This document shows positions 1 through 9,635 of a stretch of DNA of 64,000 nucleotides, in pieces (within the stretch, counting starts at the first letter, position 1; the number at the start of each line of letters is the position of its first letter). The stretch is taken from positions 540,906-604,905 of the forward strand of contig NZ_ML636798.1 in assembly GCF_006476065.1 (NCBI RefSeq), written 5' to 3'. The stretch comes from Cognatiluteimonas lumbrici. GTDB taxonomy: Bacteria > Pseudomonadota > Gammaproteobacteria > Xanthomonadales > Xanthomonadaceae. A program made the translations under genes and the position numbers. A model generated the notes under the pieces. The model worked only from the letters and a program-made list of their open reading frames with translations, had not been told where the DNA came from and made no database searches.

Positions 1-1
1 G

Positions 2-1864
2 GCGCACGACCTGTTCATGGTCTGGCTGGCCTGGATCGGCCTGCACGTCTTCCGCTATGCGATCCGTTCCGAGCCGTCGCCCCTGCTGCCACTGTCCACC
101 GAGGTCGTGCTGGTCCTCCTGGCCCAGGGCCTGGTGTTCTGGAAGGTCGGCCTGTATCGCGGCATCTGGCGCTTCGCCAGCGTCCCCGACCTGATCAACA
201 TCCTCAAGGCCAGCCTGTTCGGCCTGGTCGGCATCTCCGTCGGCCTGTTCCTGTACAACCGCCTCGAGCACGTGCCCCGCTCGGTGCTGTTGATGTACCC
301 GGTGGTGCTGACCGCCCTGCTGGGCATGCCGCGGCTGCTCTACCGTGCGTGGAAGGACCACCAGCGCAGGCGGTCCGAGCAGACCGGCACGCGCGTGCTG
401 ATCCTGGGCGCCGGCCAGGCCGGTGAAGCCCTGGTGCGCGACCTGCGCCGGATGGGCACCTACCAGCCGGTCGGCTTCCTCGACGACGCCGGCAAGTTGC
501 GCGGCAGCGTCCTGCAGGGCCTGCCCGTGCTCGGTCGCGTGGACGAGGTCGAGCGGATCGCGCCGGAGACCGCCGCCGGGCTGCTGGTGATCGCGATGCC
601 ATCGCTCGACGCCCCCGCCATGCGCCGCGTGGTCGCCGCCTGCGAGCGGACAGGCCTCCCGTTCCGGCGGGTCCCGCGCCTGGACGACCTGCTGGAGGGG
701 CGCTCGCTCCCGGGCGAGCTGAAGGAAGTCGCGATCGAGGACCTGCTCGGGCGCGACCCGGTGACCCCGGACTGGAAGGCGATCCGGACCTGGCTCGGCG
801 GCCGCAGCGTGCTGGTGACCGGTGCCGGCGGATCGATCGGCTCGGAGCTGTGCCGCCAGTGCGCGCGGCAGGGCGCCGCCAGGATCGTCCTGGTCGAGGT
901 GGACGAACTTGCGCTGGCGACGATGGACGCGGAGCTCCGTCGCGACTTCCCGCACGTGAAGCGCGTGCCCGTGCTGGGCGATTGCGGCGATCCGGCGGTG
1001 ATGCGCCACGCCTTGCGCAGCGCCCCGGAAGCGGTCTTCCATGCCGCCGCCTACAAGCAGGTGCCGCTGCTGCAGACCCAGTTGCGCGAGGCCGTGCGCA
1101 ACAATGTCCTGGCCACCGCCAACGTCATCCACGAAAGCCGCGCCAGCGGGGTCGGTTGCTTCGTGCTGATCTCCACCGACAAGGCGGTGGACCCGGTCAA
1201 CGTGCTCGGCGCGACCAAGCGCCTCGCCGAGATGATCTGCCAGCCCTCGGCGGAGCCGCCGGGCGCCATGCGTTCGGTCATCGTGCGCTTCGGCAACGTG
1301 CTCGATTCCGCGGGCAGCGTCGTGCCGCTGTTCCGGGAGCAGATCCGCGGCGGCGGACCGGTCACCGTGACCGACGCGCGCGTGACCCGCTACTTCATGA
1401 CCATCCCCGAAGCCTGCCAGTTGATCCTGCAGTCCGCGGCGATGGGTTCGGACAACACCGTGTACACGCTCGACATGGGCGAACCGGTGCCGATCAGGCT
1501 GCTCGCCGAACAGATGATCCGGCTGGCCGGCAAGAAGCCCGAGCGTGACATCGCCATCGTCTACACCGGCCTGCGCCCCGGCGAGAAGCTGCACGAGACG
1601 CTGTTCCATGCCGACGAGCGCTACCACCCGACCGCGCATCCGAAGATCCTGCGCGCGGAGGCGCGCGGGATCGAGGCGGCGCGCATCGAAAGCGCGGTGG
1701 CCCGGCTCAGGGATGCCGTGCAGCGCTACGACCTCGACGCGTTGTCCAGTGCGTTGCGCGAGGCCGTGCTCGACTTCGCGCCGGACAACGCCGCAGCGGC
1801 CCCGGTGGAGTCCGAAGCGGGAACTGTCGTAGCATTCCCGAAGCGCCAGTTGCGCATCTCCTGA
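2..1864 (+). CDS. Membrane-bound WbpM/CapD-type UDP-sugar dehydratase/epimerase, 5' partial
   Basis: Likely a UDP-N-acetylhexosamine 4,6-dehydratase or epimerase that makes precursors for O-antigen or capsule at the inner membrane. The reading frame is open to the window edge before the first ATG (position 17), and the first visible residues are already inside a membrane segment, so a short N-terminus is missing. About four hydrophobic segments are followed by a nucleotide-binding domain (GAGQAGEAL) and a C-terminal short-chain dehydrogenase domain (TGAGGSIGSE near residue 268, counted from the ATG at 17). In the catalytic stretch STDKA...NVLGATK the position held by Tyr in classical SDRs and Met in WbpM is Leu397. 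galU follows after 7 bases, suggesting a polysaccharide operon. Substrate specificity cannot be read from the sequence. Confidence 0.85.
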   Translation, partial: AHDLFMVWLAWIGLHVFRYAIRSEPSPLLPLSTEVVLVLLAQGLVFWKVGLYRGIWRFASVPDLINILKASLFGLVGISVGLFLYNRLEHVPRSVLLMYPVVLTALLGMPRLLYRAWKDHQRRRSEQTGTRVLILGAGQAGEALVRDLRRMGTYQPVGFLDDAGKLRGSVLQGLPVLGRVDEVERIAPETAAGLLVIAMPSLDAPAMRRVVAACERTGLPFRRVPRLDDLLEGRSLPGELKEVAIEDLLGRDPVTPDWKAIRTWLGGRSVLVTGAGGSIGSELCRQCARQGAARIVLVEVDELALATMDAELRRDFPHVKRVPVLGDCGDPAVMRHALRSAPEAVFHAAAYKQVPLLQTQLREAVRNNVLATANVIHESRASGVGCFVLISTDKAVDPVNVLGATKRLAEMICQPSAEPPGAMRSVIVRFGNVLDSAGSVVPLFREQIRGGGPVTVTDARVTRYFMTIPEACQLILQSAAMGSDNTVYTLDMGEPVPIRLLAEQMIRLAGKKPERDIAIVYTGLRPGEKLHETLFHADERYHPTAHPKILRAEARGIEAARIESAVARLRDAVQRYDLDALSSALREAVLDFAPDNAAAAPVESEAGTVVAFPKRQLRIS

Positions 1865-1871
1865 GCAGGTC

Positions 1872-2783
1872 ATGCCCTTGAACAATCGAACGGTCCGCAA
1901 GGCCGTGTTCCCCGTTGCCGGCCTCGGCACCCGTTTCCTCCCCGCGACCAAGACGGTGCCCAAGGAAATGCTGCCGATCGTCGACCGGCCGCTGATCCAG
2001 TACGCCGTGGACGAGGCGATCCAGGCCGGTTGCGACACCCTGGTGTTCGTCACCAACCGCTACAAGCACGCCGTCGCCGACTATTTCGACAAGGCCTACG
2101 AGCTCGAGCAGAAGCTGGAGCGCAGCGGCAAGCAGGAGCAGCTGGACCTGGTGCGGCACGTGCTTCCGGAAGGCGTGCGCGCGGTCTTCGTCACCCAGGC
2201 CGAGGCGCTCGGCCTGGGCCACGCGGTGCTGTGCGCGAAGCCGGTGGTGGGCGACGAGCCGTTCGCGGTGCTGCTGCCCGACGACCTGATCTGGAACCGC
2301 GGCGGCGACGGCGCGCTCAAGCAGATGACTGACCTCGCCGCGAGCAGCGGTGCCAGCGTCATCGCCACCCAGGAAGTGCCGCGCGAGCAGACCGGCAGCT
2401 ACGGCATCGTGGCCACCGAGGGGTTCAGCGGGCGCAGCGGCCGGATCACCGGCATCGTCGAGAAGCCCAGCCCGGAGGAGGCGCCGAGCACGCTCGCCGT
2501 GGTCGGCCGCTACGTGCTGTCGCCGCGCGTGTTCGACCTGCTCGAAGCCACGCGCCCCGGCGCCGGCGGCGAGATCCAGCTGACCGACGCGATCTCGGCG
2601 TTGCTGGCCGAAGAGACGGCGCTGGCCTACCGCTTCAAGGGCACGCGCTTCGACTGCGGCACCCACATCGGGCTGATCGAGGCCACCATCCGCTACGCGC
2701 TCGACAACGAGAAGCTGAGCGAGCCGGCGCGTCGGATGATGACCGACGCCCTCGTCGAGATGGGCGTCATCGACTCGGAGTAG
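1872..2783 (+). CDS. galU: UTP-glucose-1-phosphate uridylyltransferase GalU
   Basis: Makes UDP-glucose from UTP and glucose-1-phosphate, the activated sugar for LPS, exopolysaccharide and glycolipids; cytosolic. The 303-residue protein has the usual GalU length and opens with the nucleotide-binding signature GLGTRFLPATK, followed by the expected KEMLPIVDRP stretch and a later EKP motif. It lies 7 bases behind the nucleotide-sugar dehydratase and ends 3 bases before the convergent thiolase gene, so it is probably the last gene of a polysaccharide operon. The ATG at 1872 is preceded by a weak purine-rich site (GAGCAGG). Confidence 0.95.
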   Translation: MPLNNRTVRKAVFPVAGLGTRFLPATKTVPKEMLPIVDRPLIQYAVDEAIQAGCDTLVFVTNRYKHAVADYFDKAYELEQKLERSGKQEQLDLVRHVLPEGVRAVFVTQAEALGLGHAVLCAKPVVGDEPFAVLLPDDLIWNRGGDGALKQMTDLAASSGASVIATQEVPREQTGSYGIVATEGFSGRSGRITGIVEKPSPEEAPSTLAVVGRYVLSPRVFDLLEATRPGAGGEIQLTDAISALLAEETALAYRFKGTRFDCGTHIGLIEATIRYALDNEKLSEPARRMMTDALVEMGVIDSE

Positions 2784-2786
2784 GGG

Positions 2787-3998
2787 CTACAGCGCCTCGA
2801 AGATGCCGGCGGCGCCCATGCCGGTGCCGATGCACATCGTGACCATGCCGTACTTCAGTCCGTGGCGGCGCATGCCGTGCACGATGGTCGCGGTGCGCAC
2901 CGCGCCGGTCGCGCCCAGAGGATGGCCGAGCGCGATCGCGCCGCCCAGCGGGTTCACCTTTGCCGGATCCAGTTCGCTGTCGCGGATCACCGCCAGCGCC
3001 TGCGCGGCGAAGGCCTCGTTGAGCTCGATCCAGTCGAGCTGGTCCTTCGACAGGCCGGCCTGCCTGAGCGCCTTCGGGATCGCCGCGATCGGGCCGATGC
3101 CCATCACTTCCGGGCGCACGCCGGCGACCGAGAACGAGACGAAGCGCGCCAGCGGCACCAGCCCGTAGTCCTTGATCGCCTGCTCCGAGGCGACCAGCAC
3201 CGCGGCCGCGCCGTCGCTCATCTGCGAACTGTTGCCCGCGGTGACGGTGCCCCCGGCCTGGCCGTTGCGGAACACCGGGCGCAGTTTCGCCAACCCTTCC
3301 TGCGAGGTGTCCGGGCGCGGGCCCTCGTCGACCTCGACCAGGGTCTTCCTCACCCGGATGGCGTTGCCGGCCAGGTCCGGGACCCGGGCCACGACCTCGA
3401 GCGGCGTGATCTCGTCGCGGAACTCGCCCTTGTCGATCGCGGCCAGCGCCTTGCGGTGCGATTCCAGCGCGAACGCGTCCTGGTCCTCGCGCGACACCTT
3501 CCATTCCTCGGCGACCTTCTCCGCGGTGATGCCCATGCCGTAGGCGATCGCGACGTTCTCATCGCGCGCGAACACCTGCGGGCTCAGCGCCACCTTGTTG
3601 CCCATCATCGGCACCATGGACATGGACTCGGTGCCGCCGGCGAGCACCAGGTCGGCGTTGCCCAGCCGCACCTGGTCGGCCGCCAGCGCCACCGCCTGCA
3701 GGCCGGAGGAGCAGAAGCGGTTGATGGTCTGCGCCGCCATCGTGTTCGGCAGCCCGGCGAGCAGGGCGCCGATGCGCGCCACGTTCATGCCTTGCTCGCC
3801 CTCGGGCATGGCGCAGCCGATGATCGCGTCCTCGATGCGGGAAACGTCGATGCCCGGCGCCTGCGCGACCACGCTGCGCAGCACGTGCGCCAGCATCTCG
3901 TCGGGGCGGGTGTTGCGGAACACGCCGCGCGGGGCCTTGCCGACCGGGGTGCGGGTGGCGGCGACGATGTAGGCGTCCTGGATGGTCCTGCTGCTCAT
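2787..3998 (-). CDS. fadA: Acetyl-CoA C-acyltransferase (3-ketoacyl-CoA thiolase)
   Basis: Catalyses the last step of fatty-acid beta-oxidation, thiolytic release of acetyl-CoA from 3-ketoacyl-CoA. The 403-residue thiolase has all catalytic residues in place: nucleophile Cys96 (NRFCSSGLQ), His359 (GHPLGATGA) and Cys389 (MCIGTGMG). It starts 4 bases downstream of the stop codon of the multifunctional dehydrogenase/hydratase gene and is the last gene of the TetR-fadN-fadA operon, so it should share control by the PsrA-like repressor. Its 3' end converges on galU with 3 bases between. The family also contains biosynthetic acetoacetyl-CoA thiolases, but the operon partner argues for degradation. 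Confidence 0.93.
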   Translation of the reverse strand: MSSRTIQDAYIVAATRTPVGKAPRGVFRNTRPDEMLAHVLRSVVAQAPGIDVSRIEDAIIGCAMPEGEQGMNVARIGALLAGLPNTMAAQTINRFCSSGLQAVALAADQVRLGNADLVLAGGTESMSMVPMMGNKVALSPQVFARDENVAIAYGMGITAEKVAEEWKVSREDQDAFALESHRKALAAIDKGEFRDEITPLEVVARVPDLAGNAIRVRKTLVEVDEGPRPDTSQEGLAKLRPVFRNGQAGGTVTAGNSSQMSDGAAAVLVASEQAIKDYGLVPLARFVSFSVAGVRPEVMGIGPIAAIPKALRQAGLSKDQLDWIELNEAFAAQALAVIRDSELDPAKVNPLGGAIALGHPLGATGAVRTATIVHGMRRHGLKYGMVTMCIGTGMGAAGIFEAL

Positions 3999-4002
3999 TC
4001 GA

Positions 4003-6375
4003 TCAGTTCCTCAGCGGCTTGCCGGTCTTCAGCATGTGCGCGATGCGCTCCTGGGTCTTCGGCATTTGCGCCAGCGCCACGAAATGCTCGCGCTCCAGCC
4101 GCAGCAGCCAGTCCTCGTCCACCACCGATCCGCGATCCACCTCGCCGCCGGACAGCACCGTGGCGATGCGCGTGGCGATCTCGTCGTCGTGCGCGGAGAT
4201 GAAGCGGCCTTCGCGCATGTTCACCAGCTGCATGCGGAAGGTGGCGATGCCGACGTCGCCGGCGACCCGGATGCGACGCGCGGGCAGGGGCGGGCGGTAG
4301 CCGGCCTCGGCCAGCGCCAGCGCCTGCCGGCGGGCCACGTGCAGCAACTCGTGGGCGTGGAAGACGACGGTGTCGGACGGCCGCAGCAGGCCGAGCTCCT
4401 TGGCTTCCAGCGCCGACCCCGAGACCTTGGCCATCGCCACGGTCTCGAACGCCTGCTTCAGTTCGGCGAACACGTCCCCCGACGGCCCCGCGGCCGCGGA
4501 GCCGCGCACCGCCAGTTCCTTCAGGCCGCCGCCGGCGGGCAGCAGCCCGACACCGGCCTCGACCAGTCCGATGTAGCTCTCCAGGTGCGCGACCGTGCGT
4601 GCCGCGTGCATCTGGAACTCGCAGCCGCCGCCGAGCGCCAGCCCGCGCACCGCGGCGACCACCGGCACCAGCGCGTACTTGATGCGCTGGCTGGTGGCCT
4701 GGAAGTTGGCGACCATGGCCTCGAAGCCGGCGAGGTCGCCCGCCTGCAGCAGGCCGAGCGCGCCGGCCAGGTCGGCGCCGGCGGAGAACGGCTCGCCCTT
4801 TTGCCACAGCACCAGCGCGCGGAAGTCGCGCTCGGCGATCCCGATCGCCTGCTGCAGGCCGTCGAGCACCTGGTCGTTGACCGTGTGCAGCTTGGTCTTG
4901 AACGAGGCCACGAGCACGCCGTCGCCGTCGGTCCAGGCGCGGATGCCGTCGTTCTCGAACACGGTCTCGCCGGGATCGAAGCGCTCGCCCAGCAACGGGT
5001 CGGGGAAGCGCTGGCGCTGGTAGACGGGCAGGGCGGGGCGCGGCAGGCGCGCGTCCTGGCCGGGGCTGTAGCTGCCCTCGGCGCCGTGCACGCCCTCGCG
5101 GCCGTCGAACACCCAGTCCGGCAGCGGCGCGTCGCTCATGGCCTTGCCGGCGACGATGTCCTCGGCGATCCAGTCGGCGACCTGCTTCCAGCCGGCCGCC
5201 TGCCAGCTCTCGAACGGGCCCAGCTTCCAGCCGTAGCCCCAGCGCAGCGCGAGGTCCACGTCGCGCGCGGTCTGCGCGATGTCGGCCAGGTGGAAGGCGC
5301 TGTAATGGAACAGGTCGCGGAACACCGCCCACAGGAACCGGGCCTGCGGATGCTCGCTGGCGCGCAGCGCGGCGAACTGCTTCGCCGGGTCGCGCTCCTT
5401 CAGGATCGCGGCCACGCCCGGATCCACCTCGGCAGCGCTCGCGCGGTAGTCCTGCTGCGCGAGGTCGAGCACCAGGATGTCCTTGCCCTGCTTGCGGTAG
5501 ATGCCGGCGCCGGCCTTCTGCCCCAGGGCGCCCTTGTCCACCAGCGCCTGCAGCCACGCGGGTGCCTTGAAGTGGGCGTACCACGGGTCTTCGGGCAGGG
5601 TGCCGGCCATGGTGTTGATGACGTGCACCATGGTGTCCAGGCCGACCACGTCGGCGGTGCGGTAGGTCGCCGACTTCGGCCGCCCGATCGCCGGGCCGGT
5701 GAGCGCGTCGGCGGTGTCGAAGCCGAGCCCGCAGGCCGTGGTGTGGTGCATCGTCGCCAGGATCGAGAACACGCCGATGCGGTTGCCGATGAAGTTCGGT
5801 GTGTCCTTGGCGCGGACCACGCCCTTGCCCAAGGCGGTGGTCAGGAAGGCCTCCAGCGCGTCCAGCACCCAGGCCTCCGTCGCCCGGGACGGGATCAGTT
5901 CGGCCAGGTGCATGTAGCGCGGCGGATTGAAGAAGTGCACGCCGCAGAAGCGGGGGCGCAGGTCCTCCGGAAGGACGGCGGACAACGCGTCGATGCCCAG
6001 GCCCGAGGTGTTGCTCGCGAGCACCGCGTGCGGCGCCACGTGCGGCGCGATCCGCTTGTACAGGTCCTGCTTCCAGTCCATGCGCTCGGCGATGGCCTCG
6101 ATCACCAGGTCGCAGCCCTCGAGCAGCGCCAGGTCGTCGGCGTAGTTGGCCGGGACGATGGCCGCCGCCAGCCCCTTGGCCGCCAGCGGCGCGGGCGAGA
6201 GCTTGCCGAGGTTGGCGATCGCCTTGTCCACGATGGCGTTGGGGGCCTGGTCCTTGCCGGCCAGGTCGAACAGCACCGTGTCCACGCCGGCATTGGTGAG
6301 GTGGGCCGCGATCTGGGCGCCCATCACGCCGGCCCCGAGGACCGCGGCGCGCCTTACAAGCAACTTCTCAGGCAT
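4003..6375 (-). CDS. fadN: Bifunctional 3-hydroxyacyl-CoA dehydrogenase / enoyl-CoA hydratase (FadN-type)
   Basis: Carries the two middle steps of beta-oxidation. The domain order is the reverse of E. coli FadB: an NAD-binding dehydrogenase domain first (GAGVMG at residues 14-19, then the two C-terminal dehydrogenase segments), and an enoyl-CoA hydratase/isomerase domain in roughly the last third (GLALGGGCEF oxyanion-hole region). This order and a length near 790 residues match Bacillus FadN. An ATG exists at 6384, but the AAAGAG ribosome site (6385-6390) abuts it directly, while the ATG at 6375 sits 9 bases away, so 6375 is preferred. Gene order TetR-fadN-thiolase with gaps of 18 and 4 bases indicates one operon. 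Confidence 0.9.
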   Translation of the reverse strand: MPEKLLVRRAAVLGAGVMGAQIAAHLTNAGVDTVLFDLAGKDQAPNAIVDKAIANLGKLSPAPLAAKGLAAAIVPANYADDLALLEGCDLVIEAIAERMDWKQDLYKRIAPHVAPHAVLASNTSGLGIDALSAVLPEDLRPRFCGVHFFNPPRYMHLAELIPSRATEAWVLDALEAFLTTALGKGVVRAKDTPNFIGNRIGVFSILATMHHTTACGLGFDTADALTGPAIGRPKSATYRTADVVGLDTMVHVINTMAGTLPEDPWYAHFKAPAWLQALVDKGALGQKAGAGIYRKQGKDILVLDLAQQDYRASAAEVDPGVAAILKERDPAKQFAALRASEHPQARFLWAVFRDLFHYSAFHLADIAQTARDVDLALRWGYGWKLGPFESWQAAGWKQVADWIAEDIVAGKAMSDAPLPDWVFDGREGVHGAEGSYSPGQDARLPRPALPVYQRQRFPDPLLGERFDPGETVFENDGIRAWTDGDGVLVASFKTKLHTVNDQVLDGLQQAIGIAERDFRALVLWQKGEPFSAGADLAGALGLLQAGDLAGFEAMVANFQATSQRIKYALVPVVAAVRGLALGGGCEFQMHAARTVAHLESYIGLVEAGVGLLPAGGGLKELAVRGSAAAGPSGDVFAELKQAFETVAMAKVSGSALEAKELGLLRPSDTVVFHAHELLHVARRQALALAEAGYRPPLPARRIRVAGDVGIATFRMQLVNMREGRFISAHDDEIATRIATVLSGGEVDRGSVVDEDWLLRLEREHFVALAQMPKTQERIAHMLKTGKPLRN

Positions 6376-6393
6376 GTCTTGCATCTCTTTGAT

Positions 6394-7011
6394 TCAAGAA
6401 GTGAAACCGGCAGCCGCAAAGCGGATGAGCTCGCGCGCGGCACGTTCGCGGTGGCTGGCCTCGGTGCTGCCGGCCGGGCGCTTGATCATCCCGAAGTCGG
6501 CCATGGCGTAGGTCAACGCCCCGGACAGGAAGTCCAGCCGCCAGTACAGCTGTTCCTTGGGCAGGTCGGGCAGGCATTTCGCGATCGCCTTGGCGAACTC
6601 GCGCGGCACGTGCCCGTACTGGTCCGACAGGAACTTGCGCAGGCTGTCGTTCTTCTCGGCGTAGGCCCGCGCGATCACGCGGATGAAGGCGGCGCCGCCG
6701 TGGCGGTCCTGCGCCAGCGCCAGCGCAGGCTCGACGAAGGCCGCCAGCACCGGCTCGAGCTCGCCGGGACGCTCGCGCTTCGCCGCCTCCAGCATCTCCA
6801 GGCGGCGCGCGCTCATCCCGTCCATGCGCCGGCGGAACACCTCGTTGACCAGGTTTTCCTTGCTGCCGAAGTGGTAGTTGACCGCGGCGATGTTGACGTC
6901 GGCCCGGCTGGTGACCTGGCGCAGCGAGGTGCCGGCGAAGCCGAACTGCGCGAACAGCTCCTCGGCGGCGCCGAGGATCCGGTCCTTGGTGGAGAAGGCG
7001 GAGGAGGGCAT
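6394..7011 (-). CDS. psrA: TetR-family fatty-acid-responsive repressor, PsrA-like
   Basis: 205-residue TetR regulator, first gene of the beta-oxidation operon. The N-terminal helix-turn-helix ([20 protein letters not shown], then HFGSKENLV) closely resembles Pseudomonas PsrA, as does the spacing to the C-terminal ligand domain containing [11 protein letters not shown]. PsrA repressors are released from DNA by long-chain fatty acids or acyl-CoA. The region upstream carries a perfect CAAAC-N4-GTTTG site, which is the PsrA operator consensus, so autoregulation and control of fadN-fadA are likely. The symbol is given by resemblance and context; ligand specificity is inferred. Confidence 0.85.
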   Translation of the reverse strand: MPSSAFSTKDRILGAAEELFAQFGFAGTSLRQVTSRADVNIAAVNYHFGSKENLVNEVFRRRMDGMSARRLEMLEAAKRERPGELEPVLAAFVEPALALAQDRHGGAAFIRVIARAYAEKNDSLRKFLSDQYGHVPREFAKAIAKCLPDLPKEQLYWRLDFLSGALTYAMADFGMIKRPAGSTEASHRERAARELIRFAAAGFTS

Positions 7012-7030
7012 GCGGGGGACGGCCGTGAAT

Positions 7031-7044
7031 CAAACGATTGTTTG
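7031..7044. promoter_or_regulatory. PsrA-type operator (CAAAC-N4-GTTTG) upstream of the TetR-fadN-fadA operon
   Basis: The sequence CAAACGATTGTTTG has two perfect 5-base inverted half-sites separated by 4 bases, fitting the published PsrA consensus (G/C)AAAC-N2-4-GTTT(G/C). It lies 19 bases upstream of the TetR start codon, where a repressor would block transcription. Seen in sequence; binding is inferred. Confidence 0.7.
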
Positions 7045-7116
7045 GACTCTACGCCGGGGCATGAACCCGGGTCAATCCGCGGCGCGAAGGCCGTGCATTT
7101 CACCGCCCCGGTGCGT

Positions 7117-7122
7117 TAGTAT
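7117..7122 (+). promoter_or_regulatory. Candidate -10 element for ndk
   Basis: TAGTAT in otherwise GC-rich DNA, 66 bases before the ndk start. No convincing -35 hexamer is visible at 16-18 bases, so the call rests on the -10 alone. It would place the transcription start near 7129 and give a leader of about 59 bases that contains the hairpin at 7142-7165. Confidence 0.35.
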
Positions 7123-7141
7123 TTCCGCAGCCATGTCGGCT

Positions 7142-7167
7142 AAACCCGCGTCCCGCCGCGGGTTTTT
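7142..7167 (+). terminator. Terminator-like hairpin in the ndk leader (possible attenuator)
   Basis: A perfect 9-base-pair stem (AAACCCGCG at 7142-7150 with CGCGGGTTT at 7157-7165) around a 6-base loop, continuing into two more T residues so that the run is five Ts. It lies between the likely ndk promoter and the ndk ribosome site, so it would terminate or modulate ndk transcription rather than end an upstream gene, since the upstream gene runs the other way. Confidence 0.5.
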
Positions 7168-7187
7168 CATCCCGGAGAAGAACGAGT

Positions 7188-7613
7188 ATGGCGCTGGAGC
7201 GCACCCTGTCGATCATCAAGCCCGATGCCGTCGCCAAGAACGTCATCGGCGAAATCTATTCCCGCTTCGAGAAGGCCGGCCTCAAGGTCGTGGCCGCGAA
7301 GATGAAGCATCTCTCGCGCCAGGAAGCCGAGGGCTTCTACGCGGTGCACCGCGAGCGTCCGTTCTTCAAGGCGCTGGTGGAGTTCATGGTCTCCGGTCCG
7401 GTGATGATCCAGGTGCTCGAAGGCGAGGGCGCGGTGGCGAAGAACCGCGAACTGATGGGCGCCACCAATCCGAAGGAAGCCGCGGCGGGCACGATCCGCG
7501 CCGACTTCGCCGACTCGATCGACGCCAACGCCGTGCACGGTTCCGACTCGCTGGAGAACGCCGCGATCGAGATCGCGTACTTCTTCCCGGCGACCGACGT
7601 CTACGCGCGCTGA
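7188..7613 (+). CDS. ndk: Nucleoside diphosphate kinase
   Basis: Transfers the gamma-phosphate of ATP to nucleoside diphosphates through a phosphohistidine, balancing NTP and dNTP pools. The 141-residue protein has the usual length; catalytic His117 sits in the signature NAVHGSDS. A clear ribosome site (GGAGAAG) precedes the ATG. It starts a long same-strand run, ndk-rlmN-pilF-rodZ-yfgM-bamB-der, an order shared by many gammaproteobacteria. A terminator-like hairpin in its leader suggests transcriptional attenuation. Confidence 0.97.
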   Translation: MALERTLSIIKPDAVAKNVIGEIYSRFEKAGLKVVAAKMKHLSRQEAEGFYAVHRERPFFKALVEFMVSGPVMIQVLEGEGAVAKNRELMGATNPKEAAAGTIRADFADSIDANAVHGSDSLENAAIEIAYFFPATDVYAR

Positions 7614-7621
7614 GGAAAACC

Positions 7622-8819
<1,198 letters not shown>

Positions 8820-8833
<14 letters not shown>

Positions 8834-9635
8834 ACTCCTGCTCCTGCTGGGGACCCTCTGCCTGGTCGCGGCGGGCTGCTCGCGGCTGACCTTCGTCAAG
8901 CCCAAGCTCGAGCGCGGCGACTACACCCGCGTCGCCCCCGAATACACCGTCCGCGAGGATCCACAGGCCCGCAAGCGCCTGGCCGCGCTCGACCGCGTCG
9001 CACTGGCCGAGGACCGCCTGCGTGCGGGCGACCTCGACGCTGCCGAGGCCCAGGCCCGCGCCGCCATCCAGGCCGACGCCACGGTGGCCGGGGCGCATAC
9101 GGTGCTGGCGCTGGTCGCCGACCGCCGCGGCGATACCGCCGGGGCGGGACGCGAGTACGCCCGCGCGGCGGAACTGGCGCCGCGCCGTGGCTCCACCCTC
9201 AACAACTACGCCGTGTGGCTGTGCAGCAACGGCCGCCAGGCCGAGTCGCTGCCCCTGTTCGCGCAGGCCTTGCGCGACCCGGGCTACGACACCCCGGCAG
9301 TGGCGCTGGCCAACGCCGGCGCCTGCGCGCTCGAGGCCGGGCGGCCCGTCGAGGCCGAGCGCGACCTGCGCCGGGCGCTGGAACTGGATCCGGAGAACCC
9401 GGTGGCGCTGGCCACGATGGCCCGGCTGTCGTTCCGGCAGGGCGACTACCTGCAGGCGCGCGCGTTCTCGCAGCGCCGGCTGGCGGCCGCCCCGGCCAGC
9501 GCGCAAGTGTTGCAACTGGCGTCACAAATCGAGCAGAAACTCGGCGACAGCGCCGCCATGGCTGGTTATGTTCAAAGGCTCAGGGCGGAATTTCCAGACA
9601 CGCAGACTCCCCGGGGGGACGAGAGTCAGCAATGA
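8820..9635 (+). CDS. pilF: Type IV pilus biogenesis/stability lipoprotein PilF (PilW), TPR protein
   Basis: Outer-membrane pilotin needed for multimerisation of the PilQ secretin. A short signal peptide ends in a lipobox (LVAAGC, Cys20), followed by tetratricopeptide-like helical repeats over most of the protein. Two in-frame ATGs are close together; the AGGGGG site ends directly at the one at 8811 and is 9 bases from the one at 8820, so 8820 (271 residues) is chosen. The gene overlaps rlmN by 14 bases and rodZ by 4 (ATGA), implying translational coupling. Confidence 0.9.

Noticed and set aside
3982..7119. Open frame of more than 1000 codons on the plus strand opposite the fadN/fadA operon
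   Set aside because: It is antisense to three clearly real genes and is rich in Arg, Gly, Ala and His; long antisense frames are expected at this GC content.
7133..7200. Possible upstream reading frame (ATG at 7133) through the ndk leader
   Set aside because: No ribosome site, it runs out of frame through ndk and its codons are the hairpin itself.
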